DNA of 32,238 nt from Streptomyces sioyaensis (GCF_004122735.1 NZ_SDIF01000074.1:1-32238), one strand, 5' to 3'. Numbered from the stretch's first letter, positions 7,234 through 15,482 are shown. Translations and numbers: made by a program. Notes: generated from the sequence alone by a model not told the origin.

Positions 7234-8912
7234 GCGGTGGCCTCCAGGGCGTCGGCCACCTGCGGCACGGTCAGCCAGGGCAGCGGCGCGAGGACCTTGG
7301 CGACCTGCGGCGCGAACGACGGCGAGGAGACCACGACCTCGTCGGTGGGACCGTCGGCGACGATCTCGCCGTCGGCCAGGATGACGACCCGGTGGGCGAG
7401 TTCGGCGGCCAGCTCCACGTCGTGGGTGGCCAGGATGATGGCGTGGCCCTCGGCGGCCAGGGCGCGCAGCACCTCGATCAGCCGGGCCTTGGCGGCGTAA
7501 TCCAGTCCGCGGGTGGGCTCGTCGAGCAGGAGCAGCGGCGGACGGGCGGTCAGCACGACCGCGAGGGCGAGGGCCAGGCGCTGGCCCTCGGACAGATCGC
7601 GGGGGTGGACGGAGTCCGGGACATCGGGCAGCAGCCGGGCGACCTGGGCGCGGCAACTGCCGGCCGGGGCGCCCGCGTCCTGGTCGGCCGTGGTGCACTC
7701 GGCGGCGACGGTGTCCGCGTAGAGCAGGTCACGGGGTTCCTGGGGGACCAGGCCGACGTGCCGCAGGAGGGCGCGGGGGCCGGTGCGGTGCGGGGTGACG
7801 CCGCCGACCCGCACCGAGCCGGCGGCCGGCGGGTGCATTCCGACCAGGGTGGACAGCAGGGTCGACTTCCCCGCCCCGTTACGGCCCATCAGGGCAAGGG
7901 TCTCGCCGCGCCGCACGGTCAGCTCCACCCCGTGCAGCACCTCGGTCCGCCCCCGCCGGACGCCCAGCCCGGACACCGCCGCGGCGATCCCGTCCGGGAC
8001 GGCGTCGCCCCGGGGCGCCGGGACGGAGGATGCCGCTCCCGGCCCCGTGCCCGTCCCGCCGACTGCCTGCCCCGCTCCCGGCGCCGGCGGCGTCACCCCC
8101 GTCAGCCGCGTGCGCAGGGCGGCGGCCTTCCGGCGGGCGTCGCGTACCGACAGCGGCAGCGGGGACCAGTGCGCGAGGCGGCCGAGGGCCACCACCGGAG
8201 GGTGGACGGGGGAGACGGCCATGACGTCGGCGGGGGCGCCCATCACCGGGGCCGCGCCGGGGGAGGGGAGCAGGATGACCTGGTCGGCGTACTGGACGAC
8301 GCGCTCCAGGCGGTGTTCGGCCAGCAGGACCGTGGTGCCCAGGTCGTGCACCAGGCGCTGGAGCACGGAGAGCACGTCTTCGGCGGCGGCCGGGTCGAGC
8401 GCCGAGGTCGGCTCGTCGAGGACCAGGACCTTCGGGTGGGTGGTCAGGACCGCCCCGATCGCCACCCGCTGCCGCTGGCCGCCGGACAGCGTGGCCAGGG
8501 CGCGGTCGCGCAGCTCGGCCAGGCCCAGCAGGTCCAGGGTCTCCTCGACCCGTCGGCGCATCACGTCGGGGGCGAGGCCGAGCGACTCCATGCCGTAGGC
8601 GAGCTCGTCCTCCACGGTGTCGGTGACGAAGTGCGCCAGCGGGTCCTGGCCCACAGTGCCGACGACATCGGCCAGTTCGCGCGGCTTGTGGGTGCGGGTG
8701 TCCCGGCCGTCGACGGTGACCCGGCCGCGCAGGGTGCCGCCGGTGAAGTGCGGGACGAGACCGCAGACGGCGTTCAGGACGGTGGACTTGCCGACGCCGG
8801 AGGGCCCGACCAGCAGGCACAGTTCGCCCTCGGGGACGGTCAGGTCGATGCCCTGGACGGCCGGCGCCGTGGCGTCGCCGTAGGTGACCGAGACCTGCTC
8901 GAACCGGATCAC
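7230..8912 (-). CDS. ECF transporter ATPase, two fused ABC domains
   Basis: A 560-residue protein with two complete nucleotide-binding domains. Domain 1 (about 1-260) has Walker A GPSGVGKS at 36-43, signature LSGGQRQRVAIG, and Walker B VLVLDEPTSALDP with the switch His in LLAEHRLERV. Domain 2 (about 330-540) has Walker A GRNGAGKS, a degenerate signature LSEGQRLALALA, and Walker B LLLLDEPTRGLD with LATHDVELA. A Pro/Gly/Ala-rich linker joins them. It hydrolyses ATP to drive the ECF module. The start is GTG 8912 with GAAGGAG eight bases upstream, overlapping the T-component stop by GTGA. Most ECF modules use two separate ATPases; the fusion fixes 1:1 stoichiometry. Confidence 0.9.
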   Translation of the reverse strand: MIRFEQVSVTYGDATAPAVQGIDLTVPEGELCLLVGPSGVGKSTVLNAVCGLVPHFTGGTLRGRVTVDGRDTRTHKPRELADVVGTVGQDPLAHFVTDTVEDELAYGMESLGLAPDVMRRRVEETLDLLGLAELRDRALATLSGGQRQRVAIGAVLTTHPKVLVLDEPTSALDPAAAEDVLSVLQRLVHDLGTTVLLAEHRLERVVQYADQVILLPSPGAAPVMGAPADVMAVSPVHPPVVALGRLAHWSPLPLSVRDARRKAAALRTRLTGVTPPAPGAGQAVGGTGTGPGAASSVPAPRGDAVPDGIAAAVSGLGVRRGRTEVLHGVELTVRRGETLALMGRNGAGKSTLLSTLVGMHPPAAGSVRVGGVTPHRTGPRALLRHVGLVPQEPRDLLYADTVAAECTTADQDAGAPAGSCRAQVARLLPDVPDSVHPRDLSEGQRLALALAVVLTARPPLLLLDEPTRGLDYAAKARLIEVLRALAAEGHAIILATHDVELAAELAHRVVILADGEIVADGPTDEVVVSSPSFAPQVAKVLAPLPWLTVPQVADALEATA

Positions 8913-10072
8913 GGGGTGGGCTCCTTCGCACGCGGATCGACATCGACGGCACGGCCACGGCCACGGGACGCCGTGCGGTCCGCCCGGTCCCCGCCCGGCG
9001 GGAGCGGGGCGACGAACGCGGGCAGCAGTCCCACGAGCACGGAGACGGCCGGCCAGAGGGGGAGGACAGGGGCGGTGAGCGGGACGGCAGGCGGGTGGAG
9101 GGCGGTGGGCGCGTAGGAGTTGGCCCAGATCATCAGGGCGGCGACGGCGATGCCGGAGCCCGCGACCAGCCAGGCGCGCACGCCCCACCGCTCGGGCCGG
9201 TAGCGGCTGCGCACCGACCGCCGACCGCCGAGCCACAGCCCGCCCAGCGCCGCCGCCAGCCCGGCCAGCAGCAGCGGCAGACCGTAGCCGCCGCCGGCCT
9301 CGCCCAGCAGCCCGTACGTCCCGGCGCAGACGCCGAGCAGCCCGCCGAGGGTGAGGACGGAGGTGGTATGCCGTACGGCCCGCGGCACGTCGGCGCTGCG
9401 GCCGTAGCCCCGCGCGTCCATGGCCGCGGCCAGCGCCACCGAACGCTCCAACGCGCCCTCCAGCACCGGCATGCCGACCTGGAGGAGCGCCGGCAACCCG
9501 CGGTCGGGGCGGCCGCGCAGCCGGCGGGCGGCGCGCAGCCGCTGGACGTCGGCGACCAGGTTCGGGGCGAAGGTCATCGCGACGACGACCGCGACGCCCA
9601 CCTCGTACAGCGCGCCGGGCAGCGACTTCAGCAGCCGCGCCGGATGGGCGAGCGCATTGGCGGCGCCCACACAGATGAGAAGGGTGGCCAGTTTCAGCCC
9701 GTCGTACAGGGCGAAGACCATGCCCTCCGCGGTGACCCGGCCGCCGATCCGGACGCCCTTCGCCCAGTCGGGCAGCGGCACTTCGGGCAGCGTGACCAGG
9801 GTGTGCGTGCCGGGAATCGGCGACCCCAGGAAGAAGGCGAAGACCAGCCGGACGGCGATCACGACCAGGCCGAGCTTGACGAAGGCCCCGTACGAACGAG
9901 CCCAGGGCGCCTCCGTACGGCGGGCCGCCACGACATAACCGGCCACCCCCACCAGCAGCCCCAGCAGCAGCGGATCGGTGGTGCGGGAGGCCGCGGTGGC
10001 CAGGCCGAGCGCCCACAGCCACCAGGCGCCGGCCGGCAGCGCGGTGGTACGGGTCGCCCGCGGGGCGCTCAT
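8909..10072 (-). CDS. ECF transporter T component (CbiQ-like permease)
   Basis: A 387-residue membrane protein with 7-8 hydrophobic stretches. The middle contains the T-subunit coupling region, with Ala-Arg-Gly signatures in the cytoplasmic part: LRAARRLRGRPDRGLPALL, then LERSVALAAAMDARGYGRS, whose MDARGYG is the classic CbiQ motif contacting the ATPase. The ATG at 10072 overlaps the previous stop (ATGA at 10069-10072) and the stop overlaps the ATPase start. It transmits ATP hydrolysis to the S subunit. At ~390 residues it is longer than a typical CbiQ (~250) because of extra C-terminal helices followed by an Arg/Asp-rich tail. Confidence 0.85.
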   Translation of the reverse strand: MSAPRATRTTALPAGAWWLWALGLATAASRTTDPLLLGLLVGVAGYVVAARRTEAPWARSYGAFVKLGLVVIAVRLVFAFFLGSPIPGTHTLVTLPEVPLPDWAKGVRIGGRVTAEGMVFALYDGLKLATLLICVGAANALAHPARLLKSLPGALYEVGVAVVVAMTFAPNLVADVQRLRAARRLRGRPDRGLPALLQVGMPVLEGALERSVALAAAMDARGYGRSADVPRAVRHTTSVLTLGGLLGVCAGTYGLLGEAGGGYGLPLLLAGLAAALGGLWLGGRRSVRSRYRPERWGVRAWLVAGSGIAVAALMIWANSYAPTALHPPAVPLTAPVLPLWPAVSVLVGLLPAFVAPLPPGGDRADRTASRGRGRAVDVDPRAKEPTP

Positions 10073-10728
10073 CCGCGCCGGCGGCGGAGCTGCCACCCGG
10101 CCGCCGCACCCAGCACCACCAGGACCGCGATCCCGCCGAACAGCCCGGTGGACGGCCCGCCGTCGTCCCCGCCGTCCGCCGCCGCGCCCGGGGCCGGCGA
10201 CGCCGCGGACCCTGCCCCCTTCGAGCCGTTCACCCGCTCCGCGCACCCCGCCTTCGGGTAGCCGGCGACGGCACACAGCAAGGCGCTCGCGTCATAACGC
10301 AGCGGCCGGGCGACCGCCGCCAGCGCCTCGCCCGCCGAGGCGTCCTCGGAGACCTGGGCGCACTCCGTCCGCGACGCCGGTGGCCGCTCGCCGCCGGGCG
10401 CGTCCGCCGCGGTACCGAAGTCGACGACGACGCCGATCCGTTTGCGGCCCTCCTTGGCGGGGGTGGCACGGCAGATCGCGTCGAAGCCGGGCGCCGTACG
10501 GGGCTTGCCGGCCGCGGCGGAATCGGCGCCGACGGTGAAGCGGAACCCGGTGACCGCACCGTCGGCCGGCCGCAGGGTGCCCGGCCCCTCGGTGGCGTAC
10601 GTCCACGAACTGCCCTTGCCCTCCCAGACGGACCAGTAGCGGTACTCCTGGGCCTGGGCGGGCCCGGTGGCCAGACCGGTGACCGTGCCGGCCAGCAGCG
10701 CGGCGCCGGCGAGGGTGGCGCGCCGCAT
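10069..10728 (-). CDS. SCO2322-like secreted, C-terminally anchored protein of the ECF operon
   Basis: A 219-residue protein. The signal peptide is RRATLAGAALLAGTVTGLATGPAQAQ, with a likely cut after AQAQ. An extracytoplasmic domain of about 150 residues starts EYRYWSVWEGKGSSWTYATEG. A Ser/Ala/Gly linker, a C-terminal helix (LFGGIAVLVVLGAAAGWQL) and RRRRG complete a type I anchor. It resembles the family named after SCO2322 of S. coelicolor (from memory). Four cysteines in the outer domain could form two disulfides. Its ATG overlaps the previous stop (TGATG at 10728). It probably works with the toroid protein upstream in capturing ligand outside the membrane; this is inference from the operon. 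Confidence 0.8.
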   Translation of the reverse strand: MRRATLAGAALLAGTVTGLATGPAQAQEYRYWSVWEGKGSSWTYATEGPGTLRPADGAVTGFRFTVGADSAAAGKPRTAPGFDAICRATPAKEGRKRIGVVVDFGTAADAPGGERPPASRTECAQVSEDASAGEALAAVARPLRYDASALLCAVAGYPKAGCAERVNGSKGAGSAASPAPGAAADGGDDGGPSTGLFGGIAVLVVLGAAAGWQLRRRRG

Positions 10729-12053
10729 CAGTGCCCGCCCCTCTTGCGGCCGCTGAGCAGGAAACCGAGGCCCGCGCCGAAGGCGAGGCCGACGCCGATG
10801 ATCCACCACGGCATGCCGCCGCCGTCGTCCTTGGCGGAGGCGTCGGCGCCCTTGGCGTGCTTCCCCGATACGGCGGCCGGCCCGGGGCCGGTCGCGTTGA
10901 GCGCGGTGACCAGGTCGGTGCCGCCGAAGGAGCGCGGGTCGCTGCCGGTGGCGTGCGCGGCCAGCACCAGCTGGGCGTACGCGGCGGGGCCGCTCTGCCG
11001 CGCCCAGTCCGCCGCGTTCTTCTGAAGCCAGGCCAGGGGTCGCCGGGCGTCGGCGCCGTGTCCGCCGGCCGCCAGCGCCACCACGGCGTCCGCGGTGTTC
11101 CCGACGTCGGGCTGCGGCTTGGCGCCCGGCATCGCGGACAGAAGGTGCTGCCCGTTCTTGTCGAGCTGGGCGACGAGATAGGCGGCGCCGCCGTCCGCGG
11201 CCTGCGCCGCGGAGACCCTGCCCGCCTTGTCCTTGCCGTCCTTGCAGGCCGGCGGCGCGACCGGGTTCGGGTCGCGGCGGCCGGCGGGCGCGACGACAAA
11301 GCCCTTGCCGAGCACGCCGGTTGCGGCGGCCGCGGTGGCGTCGGCGTTCGGAGCCGCGCCCTTGAGCTGGAAGGTGAACGCGCCGTGCGCGTCCTCCTTG
11401 CCCGCACACCCCAGCCGGAAGGTGAGCAGCCCGTCGTAGGCGGTCTTGTGCTTCTTCGACGTCACCGACGCCGGCTTCTGCCCGGCTGCCGCGAGCGCCC
11501 CGATGACCACGGAGGTGGAGTTGGCGTCGCCGGGCGAGCCGGGCATCGAGCTCCAGCTGCCGTCGTCGTTCTGCACCGACTTCAGCCAGCCCACCGCCTT
11601 GTCCACGCTGTCGCCGTGCCCGCCCAGCGCGGCCAGCGCCTGCACCGCGGCGGCCGTCTGGTTGGTGTCCCGCATCGTCTTGGCGGCACAGGGCTTGGCC
11701 GGCTCGGCACGGAAGGCGGTGAACGCGCCGTCCGCGCACTGCTGCCCGACCAGCCACCGCACGGCCGACGCCGCCGGGCGCACCCCCACCGTGTGCTGCG
11801 CCAGCAGCGCGAGCGACTGCCGCCACACCCCGTCGTACTGCGGGTCCTTGGTGCCGTACAGACCGGCGGGCAGCTTCTTGGCCGCGGCGGACGGGGAACC
11901 GGCGGCAGCGGCAGGGGCGGCAGCGTACGCGGCAGGGGCGGCGGCCGCGCCCAGCACCATCGCGGCCGCCAGCGCCGTGGCGGCGCGGCGCGCCAAGGGG
12001 GCGCCGGAGTGCGGCGCGGGGGCCTGCTGGGCCAGGGAAGCCGTGGGGGCCAT
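10728..12053 (-). CDS. Secreted alpha/alpha-toroid (prenyltransferase-repeat) protein, possible cobalamin-capturing protein
   Basis: A 441-residue protein. A signal sequence (~1-46, hydrophobic TALAAAMVLGAAAAPAAYA) is followed by repeats of the prenyltransferase/squalene-oxidase type: AVRWLVGQQCADGAFTAF, AVGWLKSVQNDDGSWSS, GAAYLVAQLDKNGQHLLS and PLAWLQKNAADWAR. The C terminus is a membrane helix (WWIIGVGLAFGAGLGFLLSG) with KRG. Animal transcobalamin and intrinsic factor use the same alpha6/alpha6 fold to bind B12. Here the protein is secreted, anchored, encoded first in an ECF operon and preceded by a cobalamin riboswitch, so a surface B12 binder is a reasonable inference. The terpene-cyclase DxDD motif is not seen. 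GAGAGG lies ten bases before the ATG. Confidence 0.8.
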   Translation of the reverse strand: MAPTASLAQQAPAPHSGAPLARRAATALAAAMVLGAAAAPAAYAAAPAAAAGSPSAAAKKLPAGLYGTKDPQYDGVWRQSLALLAQHTVGVRPAASAVRWLVGQQCADGAFTAFRAEPAKPCAAKTMRDTNQTAAAVQALAALGGHGDSVDKAVGWLKSVQNDDGSWSSMPGSPGDANSTSVVIGALAAAGQKPASVTSKKHKTAYDGLLTFRLGCAGKEDAHGAFTFQLKGAAPNADATAAAATGVLGKGFVVAPAGRRDPNPVAPPACKDGKDKAGRVSAAQAADGGAAYLVAQLDKNGQHLLSAMPGAKPQPDVGNTADAVVALAAGGHGADARRPLAWLQKNAADWARQSGPAAYAQLVLAAHATGSDPRSFGGTDLVTALNATGPGPAAVSGKHAKGADASAKDDGGGMPWWIIGVGLAFGAGLGFLLSGRKRGGH

Positions 12054-12186
12054 CGGGTCGGTGCCTCTCGGGTCGGGTCGCGGCGGCCACGCAGCCGCGC
12101 TCGGCCGCCCACCCGGGCACCGATCCGGGGATCGGGCGCGGTGGCACCGGGCTCAGCTCCGTATACCTCGACGGTGCCGCGCACCG

Positions 12187-12206
12187 GCCGTCCGCGGGCG
12201 GACGGC
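12187..12206 (-). terminator. Hairpin in the riboswitch expression platform
   Basis: A perfect 8-bp stem (GCCGTCCG/CGGACGGC) with a 4-base loop, 21 bases downstream of riboswitch helix P1 on the transcript. It has no U-tract. It may be an attenuator or a spacer helix in the ~175-base leader before the ATG at 12053. Confidence 0.4.
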
Positions 12207-12227
12207 TGGGGTGGCGGGAGCCTTGGT

Positions 12228-12352
12228 CGTGCCCCTCGGGTGTTCCGGCTCGTACGGCCGCTCCGCGCCGGCCTGGGGCGTGGCGTGGACGGGCCGTCCT
12301 CACGGTTGCGGGTCAGCGCCGGATTTCCACCGGCTTCCCCCGATCGGACACG
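12228..12352 (-). ncRNA. Cobalamin riboswitch
   Basis: On the minus strand the conserved core reads GGGAAGCCGGTGGAAATCCGG and then GCTGACCCGCAACCGTGA (12341-12299), matching the B12-box/core consensus closely. The closing helices also form: P1 CGTGTCC (12352-12346) with GGGCACG (12234-12228), and P2 TCGGG (12343-12339) with CCCGA (12240-12236). The 3' junction GAGCCGGAACACCCG fits the usual GAGCCAGAAGACC element. At ~125 nt it is compact. It should bind adenosyl- or methylcobalamin and lower expression of the five-gene ECF operon when B12 is plentiful. Confidence 0.93.
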
Positions 12353-12474
12353 GATGAAGTTGTCCCGCACACCTTAACCGGCGCCCGCCCGGCATTCGCT
12401 CGCCCGTACGAGCCGGAGACGCGACCCGTACGCGTCACACGGATCGAGGACCCACCCGGTGGACACCCAAGACG

Positions 12475-12508
12475 CACCGCACGGACCCAGGCCCCACCGC
12501 ACGGACCC
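12475..12508. repeat. 14-bp direct repeat
   Basis: CACCGCACGGACCC occurs at 12475-12488 and again at 12495-12508, between the riboswitch and the hydrolase stop. No function is apparent. The rest of 12353-12520 holds the presumed promoter of the riboswitch transcript, which I could not place with confidence. Confidence 0.6.
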
Positions 12509-12520
12509 CGTACGCATCCC

Positions 12521-13591
12521 CTACGCCCGGCCACCGCCCCCGTCCACCGCCTGATACTGCACGGGGCCGGAGCCCGGCACGCACTCCGCATGGCCCAGTT
12601 TCACCAGTCGGCGCAGATGTGCCTCGGCCTCCGAGACGGCGATGGTGCGGGAGCCGTAAGGGATCTGCTCCCAGGGGCGGTTCCACTCCATGGCCCTGGC
12701 GAGCTGCCAGGGTGTGCGGGGTTCGCTCAGCAGCGTCCGCAACTGGGCGAGCCGCTCCTCGTGGTGGGCCAGGAGGGCGCGGACGCGGCCGCCGGCGTCG
12801 GTGAAGGCGTGCTGATGCGCGGGCAGCACCTCGGCGGGGGCGAGCCGGCCGACGCGTTCGAGGGAGTCGAGGTAGTCGCCCAGGGGGTCGGCGACCTCGC
12901 CCGAGTTCCCGGCCGGGTCCTCGTACAGGCCGATGTGCGGAGTGATGCCCGGCAGGAGGTGGTCACCGGAGAAGAGCCGGCCGAAGCCGCGGGTCCGCCG
13001 GGCGGGGTGCTCCTCCTCCAGATGCAGACACACATGGCCCGGGGTGTGCCCCGGTGTCCAGATCGCGCGCAGCCGGCGCCCCGGCAGGTCGAGCAGCTCG
13101 CCGGGGCCGATCTCGCGGTCCGGCAGCGCGGCCCGCAGGCCGGGCATCCGCCGGCCGCCCCCGGTGGCCCGGGCCGTGCGCAGCGGCGCCAGATGGCCGT
13201 CCGGCGCGCCCGCCGCCGCGAGCCTGGCGATGAGGTGGTCGAGCCACTGGTCCGACGTGGCCCCGCGGGTGCGGCGGACCACGGCGGTGTCCGCGGCGTG
13301 CATCGCGAGCCAGGCGCCGGAGGCCTCCCGCACCTTGGCGGAGAGGCCGTGGTGGTCCGGGTGGTGGTGGGTGATCAGTACGCCGTGGAGGTCGGTGAGG
13401 GCGAAACCGCAGGCGGCGACGCCGGCGACGAGGGCGTCCCAGGAGTCCGGGTCGTCCCAGCCGGTGTCGATGAGCACCGGCCCCCGGTCGGTCTCCAGGA
13501 GGTGGACGAGGGTGTGGCCGAGCGGGTTGTCCGGGATGGGGACGGCGATGCTCCACACGCCGCCCCGGTGGTCGGTCACCTGCGTCGTCAT
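12521..13591 (-). CDS. Metallo-beta-lactamase fold hydrolase
   Basis: A 356-residue protein. The metal site is H75-x-H77-x-D79-H80 in LITHHHPDHHG, with a third-site His in TPGHTPGHVCLHL, Asp in LFSGDHLLP and a distal His in EVLPAHQHAF. A C-terminal ~90-residue region (TPWQLARAME, then AEAHLRRLVKLGHAE) looks like the winged helix found after LACTB2-type domains. The expected chemistry is hydrolysis of a thioester, lactone or similar ester with two bound metals; the substrate is unknown. AGGGGA lies six bases before the ATG. A KstR-like box sits 50 bases upstream, so a hydrolytic step in steroid-like acyl-CoA metabolism is a possible role (inference). Confidence 0.85.
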   Translation of the reverse strand: MTTQVTDHRGGVWSIAVPIPDNPLGHTLVHLLETDRGPVLIDTGWDDPDSWDALVAGVAACGFALTDLHGVLITHHHPDHHGLSAKVREASGAWLAMHAADTAVVRRTRGATSDQWLDHLIARLAAAGAPDGHLAPLRTARATGGGRRMPGLRAALPDREIGPGELLDLPGRRLRAIWTPGHTPGHVCLHLEEEHPARRTRGFGRLFSGDHLLPGITPHIGLYEDPAGNSGEVADPLGDYLDSLERVGRLAPAEVLPAHQHAFTDAGGRVRALLAHHEERLAQLRTLLSEPRTPWQLARAMEWNRPWEQIPYGSRTIAVSEAEAHLRRLVKLGHAECVPGSGPVQYQAVDGGGGRA

Positions 13592-13632
13592 CCCGGTCCC
13601 CTCTCGGTCCGCCGTGCGCCGGCACGCGCATC

Positions 13633-13654
13633 ACTATAACTAGAACGAGTTTCA
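13633..13654. promoter_or_regulatory. KstR-like operator overlapping the hydrolase promoter
   Basis: TAGAACGAGTTTCA at 13641-13654 fits TnnAACnnGTTnnA exactly. Two bases away on the minus strand lies TATAGT (13638-13633), a good -10 for the hydrolase gene, so a bound repressor would cover the promoter spacer. The site differs by one base from the reverse complement of the box at 22355-22368. Confidence 0.65.
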
Positions 13655-13723
13655 ATTCGGCCGGAACTGCGCCCCTGCGTGTGCGCCTTGGGGATTCGGC
13701 CGCCGCCGTGGACTCCTCCCGGT

Positions 13724-13741
13724 AGAACTGATATCAGTTCT
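13724..13741. promoter_or_regulatory. Perfect 18-bp palindrome upstream of the aldehyde dehydrogenase
   Basis: AGAACTGAT/ATCAGTTCT is perfect over all nine base pairs, centred 57 bases before the ATG at 13790. The same arm occurs as an inverted repeat at 22330-22354. The outer TAGAAC and GTTCT also echo KstR half-sites, but with an 8-base gap instead of 2. It is likely a TetR-type operator for the dehydrogenase/ferredoxin operon. Confidence 0.6.
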
Positions 13742-13789
13742 GCTGAGTGATTCTGATGCAGCGTCAGGAACCATCGGGAGGCGGCAGCG

Positions 13790-15241
13790 ATGAGCGACCT
13801 CGTCGAGCACGGAAAGCTCTACCTGGGCGGTGCGTGGGCCGATCCGGCCGGCCGGGACACCATCGAGGTCGTCTCGCCGCACACCGAACGGGTCATCGGC
13901 CGGGTGCCGCACGCCTCGCGGGCCGACATCGACCGGGCGGTGGCCGCGGCCCGCACGTCCTTTGCGTCCGGGGAGTGGGCGAACGCCCCGCTGGCGGACC
14001 GGATCGCGGTGGTCACCCGCATCAAGGACGCCTTCGCGGCCCGCAGCGAGGAGTTCGCCAGGGTCATCAGCTCCGAGAACGGCACCCCGTTCACCTCCGG
14101 CGTCATGGTGCAGGCGCTGGCCGCGATGCTGGTGTGGGACACCGCGCTCACGGTGGCCCGGGACTTCCCCTTCGAGGAGCGGCGGGCCGGGGTGCTGGGT
14201 CCGCTGCTGGTGCGGCGGGAGCCGGCCGGAGTGGTCGCGGCCGTGGTGCCGTGGAACGTCCCGCAGTTCACCGCCGCGGCCAAGCTCGCGCCCGCGCTGC
14301 TGGCCGGCTGCTCGGTGGTGCTGAAGGTGTCGCCGGAGACGCCGCTGGACGCGTACCTCCTCGCGGAGATCGCGATGGAGGCCGGGCTGCCGCCGGGCGT
14401 GCTGTCGATCCTGCCGGCCGACCGCGAGGTGAGTGAGTACCTGGTCGGGCACCCGGGCGTGGACAAGGTGTCGTTCACCGGCTCGGTGGCGGCGGGCAAG
14501 CGGGTCATGGAGGTCGCGGCCCGCAACCTCAGCCGGGTCACGCTGGAGCTGGGCGGCAAGTCCGCCGCGGTGATCCTGCCGGATGCCGATCTGGACGCGG
14601 CGGTGGCCGGCATCGTGCCGTTCGCCTGGATGATCAACGGCCAGGCGTGCGTGGCCCAGACCCGGATCCTCGCGCCGCGCAGCCACTACGACGAGATCGC
14701 CGAGCGGTTCACCGCGGCGGCGAGCGCGCTGACCGTCGGCGACCCGCTGGATCCGGCCACCGAGGTCGGCCCGCTCGTCGCCCGCCGCCAGCAGCAGCGT
14801 TCGCTGGACTACATCGCACTGGGGCAGCAGGAAGGCGCCAAGGTGCTGACCGGCGGCGGCCGTCCCGCGGGGCAGTCGACGGGCTGGTACGTCGAGCCGA
14901 CCCTCTTCGGCGAGGTCACCAACTCCATGCGGATCGCCCGCGAGGAGATCTTCGGCCCGGTCATCTGCCTGCTGCCGTACGGCGACGAGGCGGAGGCGGT
15001 GCGGATCGCCAACGACTCCGACTACGGGCTCTCCGGCTCGGTGTGGACGGCCGACGTCGACCACGGCATCGACCTCGCCCGGCAGGTGCGCACCGGTACG
15101 TACTCCGTGAACACCTTCAGCATCGATATGCTCGGCCCGTTCGGCGGCTACAAGAACTCCGGCATCGGGCGGGAGTTCGGGCCCGAGGGCTTCGGCGAGT
15201 ATCTGGAGCACAAGATGATCCATCTGCCGGCGGGTGCCTGA
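13790..15241 (+). CDS. NAD(P)-dependent aldehyde dehydrogenase, Rv0223c-like
   Basis: A 483-residue protein of the ALDH superfamily that oxidises an aldehyde to the acid. Landmarks are VPWNVPQF (Asn156 stabilises the oxyanion), cofactor loop FTGSVAAGKRV, general base Glu253 in TLELGGKS, and nucleophile Cys287 in NGQACVAQTR. EIFGPV and the C-terminal GGYKNSGIGREFG complete the fold. GGGAGG lies about 8 bases before the ATG. It resembles mycobacterial Rv0223c, which I recall as a KstR-regulated gene. A plausible substrate is a steroid or terpenoid side-chain aldehyde such as the CYP125 intermediate. The stop overlaps the ferredoxin start by one base. Confidence 0.88.
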   Translation: MSDLVEHGKLYLGGAWADPAGRDTIEVVSPHTERVIGRVPHASRADIDRAVAAARTSFASGEWANAPLADRIAVVTRIKDAFAARSEEFARVISSENGTPFTSGVMVQALAAMLVWDTALTVARDFPFEERRAGVLGPLLVRREPAGVVAAVVPWNVPQFTAAAKLAPALLAGCSVVLKVSPETPLDAYLLAEIAMEAGLPPGVLSILPADREVSEYLVGHPGVDKVSFTGSVAAGKRVMEVAARNLSRVTLELGGKSAAVILPDADLDAAVAGIVPFAWMINGQACVAQTRILAPRSHYDEIAERFTAAASALTVGDPLDPATEVGPLVARRQQQRSLDYIALGQQEGAKVLTGGGRPAGQSTGWYVEPTLFGEVTNSMRIAREEIFGPVICLLPYGDEAEAVRIANDSDYGLSGSVWTADVDHGIDLARQVRTGTYSVNTFSIDMLGPFGGYKNSGIGREFGPEGFGEYLEHKMIHLPAGA

Positions 15242-15474
15242 TGGGGGACCGCTGGCAGGTGGCGGTGGACCGGGGCGTCTGCATCGGCTCGGGGATGTGC
15301 GCCGCCGCGGCGCCGGACGGCTTCCGGCTGGATACGGCCCGGCAGTCGCACCCGGTGGCGCCGGAGACGGACGCCGACGAGCGCATCCTGGCGGCGGCCG
15401 AGGGGTGCCCCGTGGAGGCGATCACCCTGACCCTGGCCGGCAGCGGTGAGCCGGTCTTCCCGCCGGAGGAGTGA
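15241..15474 (+). CDS. 3Fe-4S-type ferredoxin
   Basis: A 77-residue ferredoxin. The cluster ligands are Cys14, Cys20 (CIGSGMC) and Cys56 in EGCPVEAI. The position between the first two is Ser rather than Cys, as in three-iron ferredoxins that feed actinobacterial P450s. It is coupled to the aldehyde dehydrogenase (TGATG overlap). An ALDH does not need a ferredoxin, so its partner is probably a P450; CYP125, which has no neighbouring ferredoxin here, is a candidate. The alternative is the P450 at 15561, but that has its own ferredoxin. Confidence 0.88.
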   Translation: MGDRWQVAVDRGVCIGSGMCAAAAPDGFRLDTARQSHPVAPETDADERILAAAEGCPVEAITLTLAGSGEPVFPPEE

Positions 15475-15482
15475 GGGCCGTC

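Noticed and set aside
7392..9116. 574-codon plus-strand frame over the ECF ATPase genes
   Set aside because: It is the mirror frame of the ATPase and T-component genes, with Gly/Gln/Asp-rich sequence and no domain; the minus-strand genes have Walker motifs and coupled starts.
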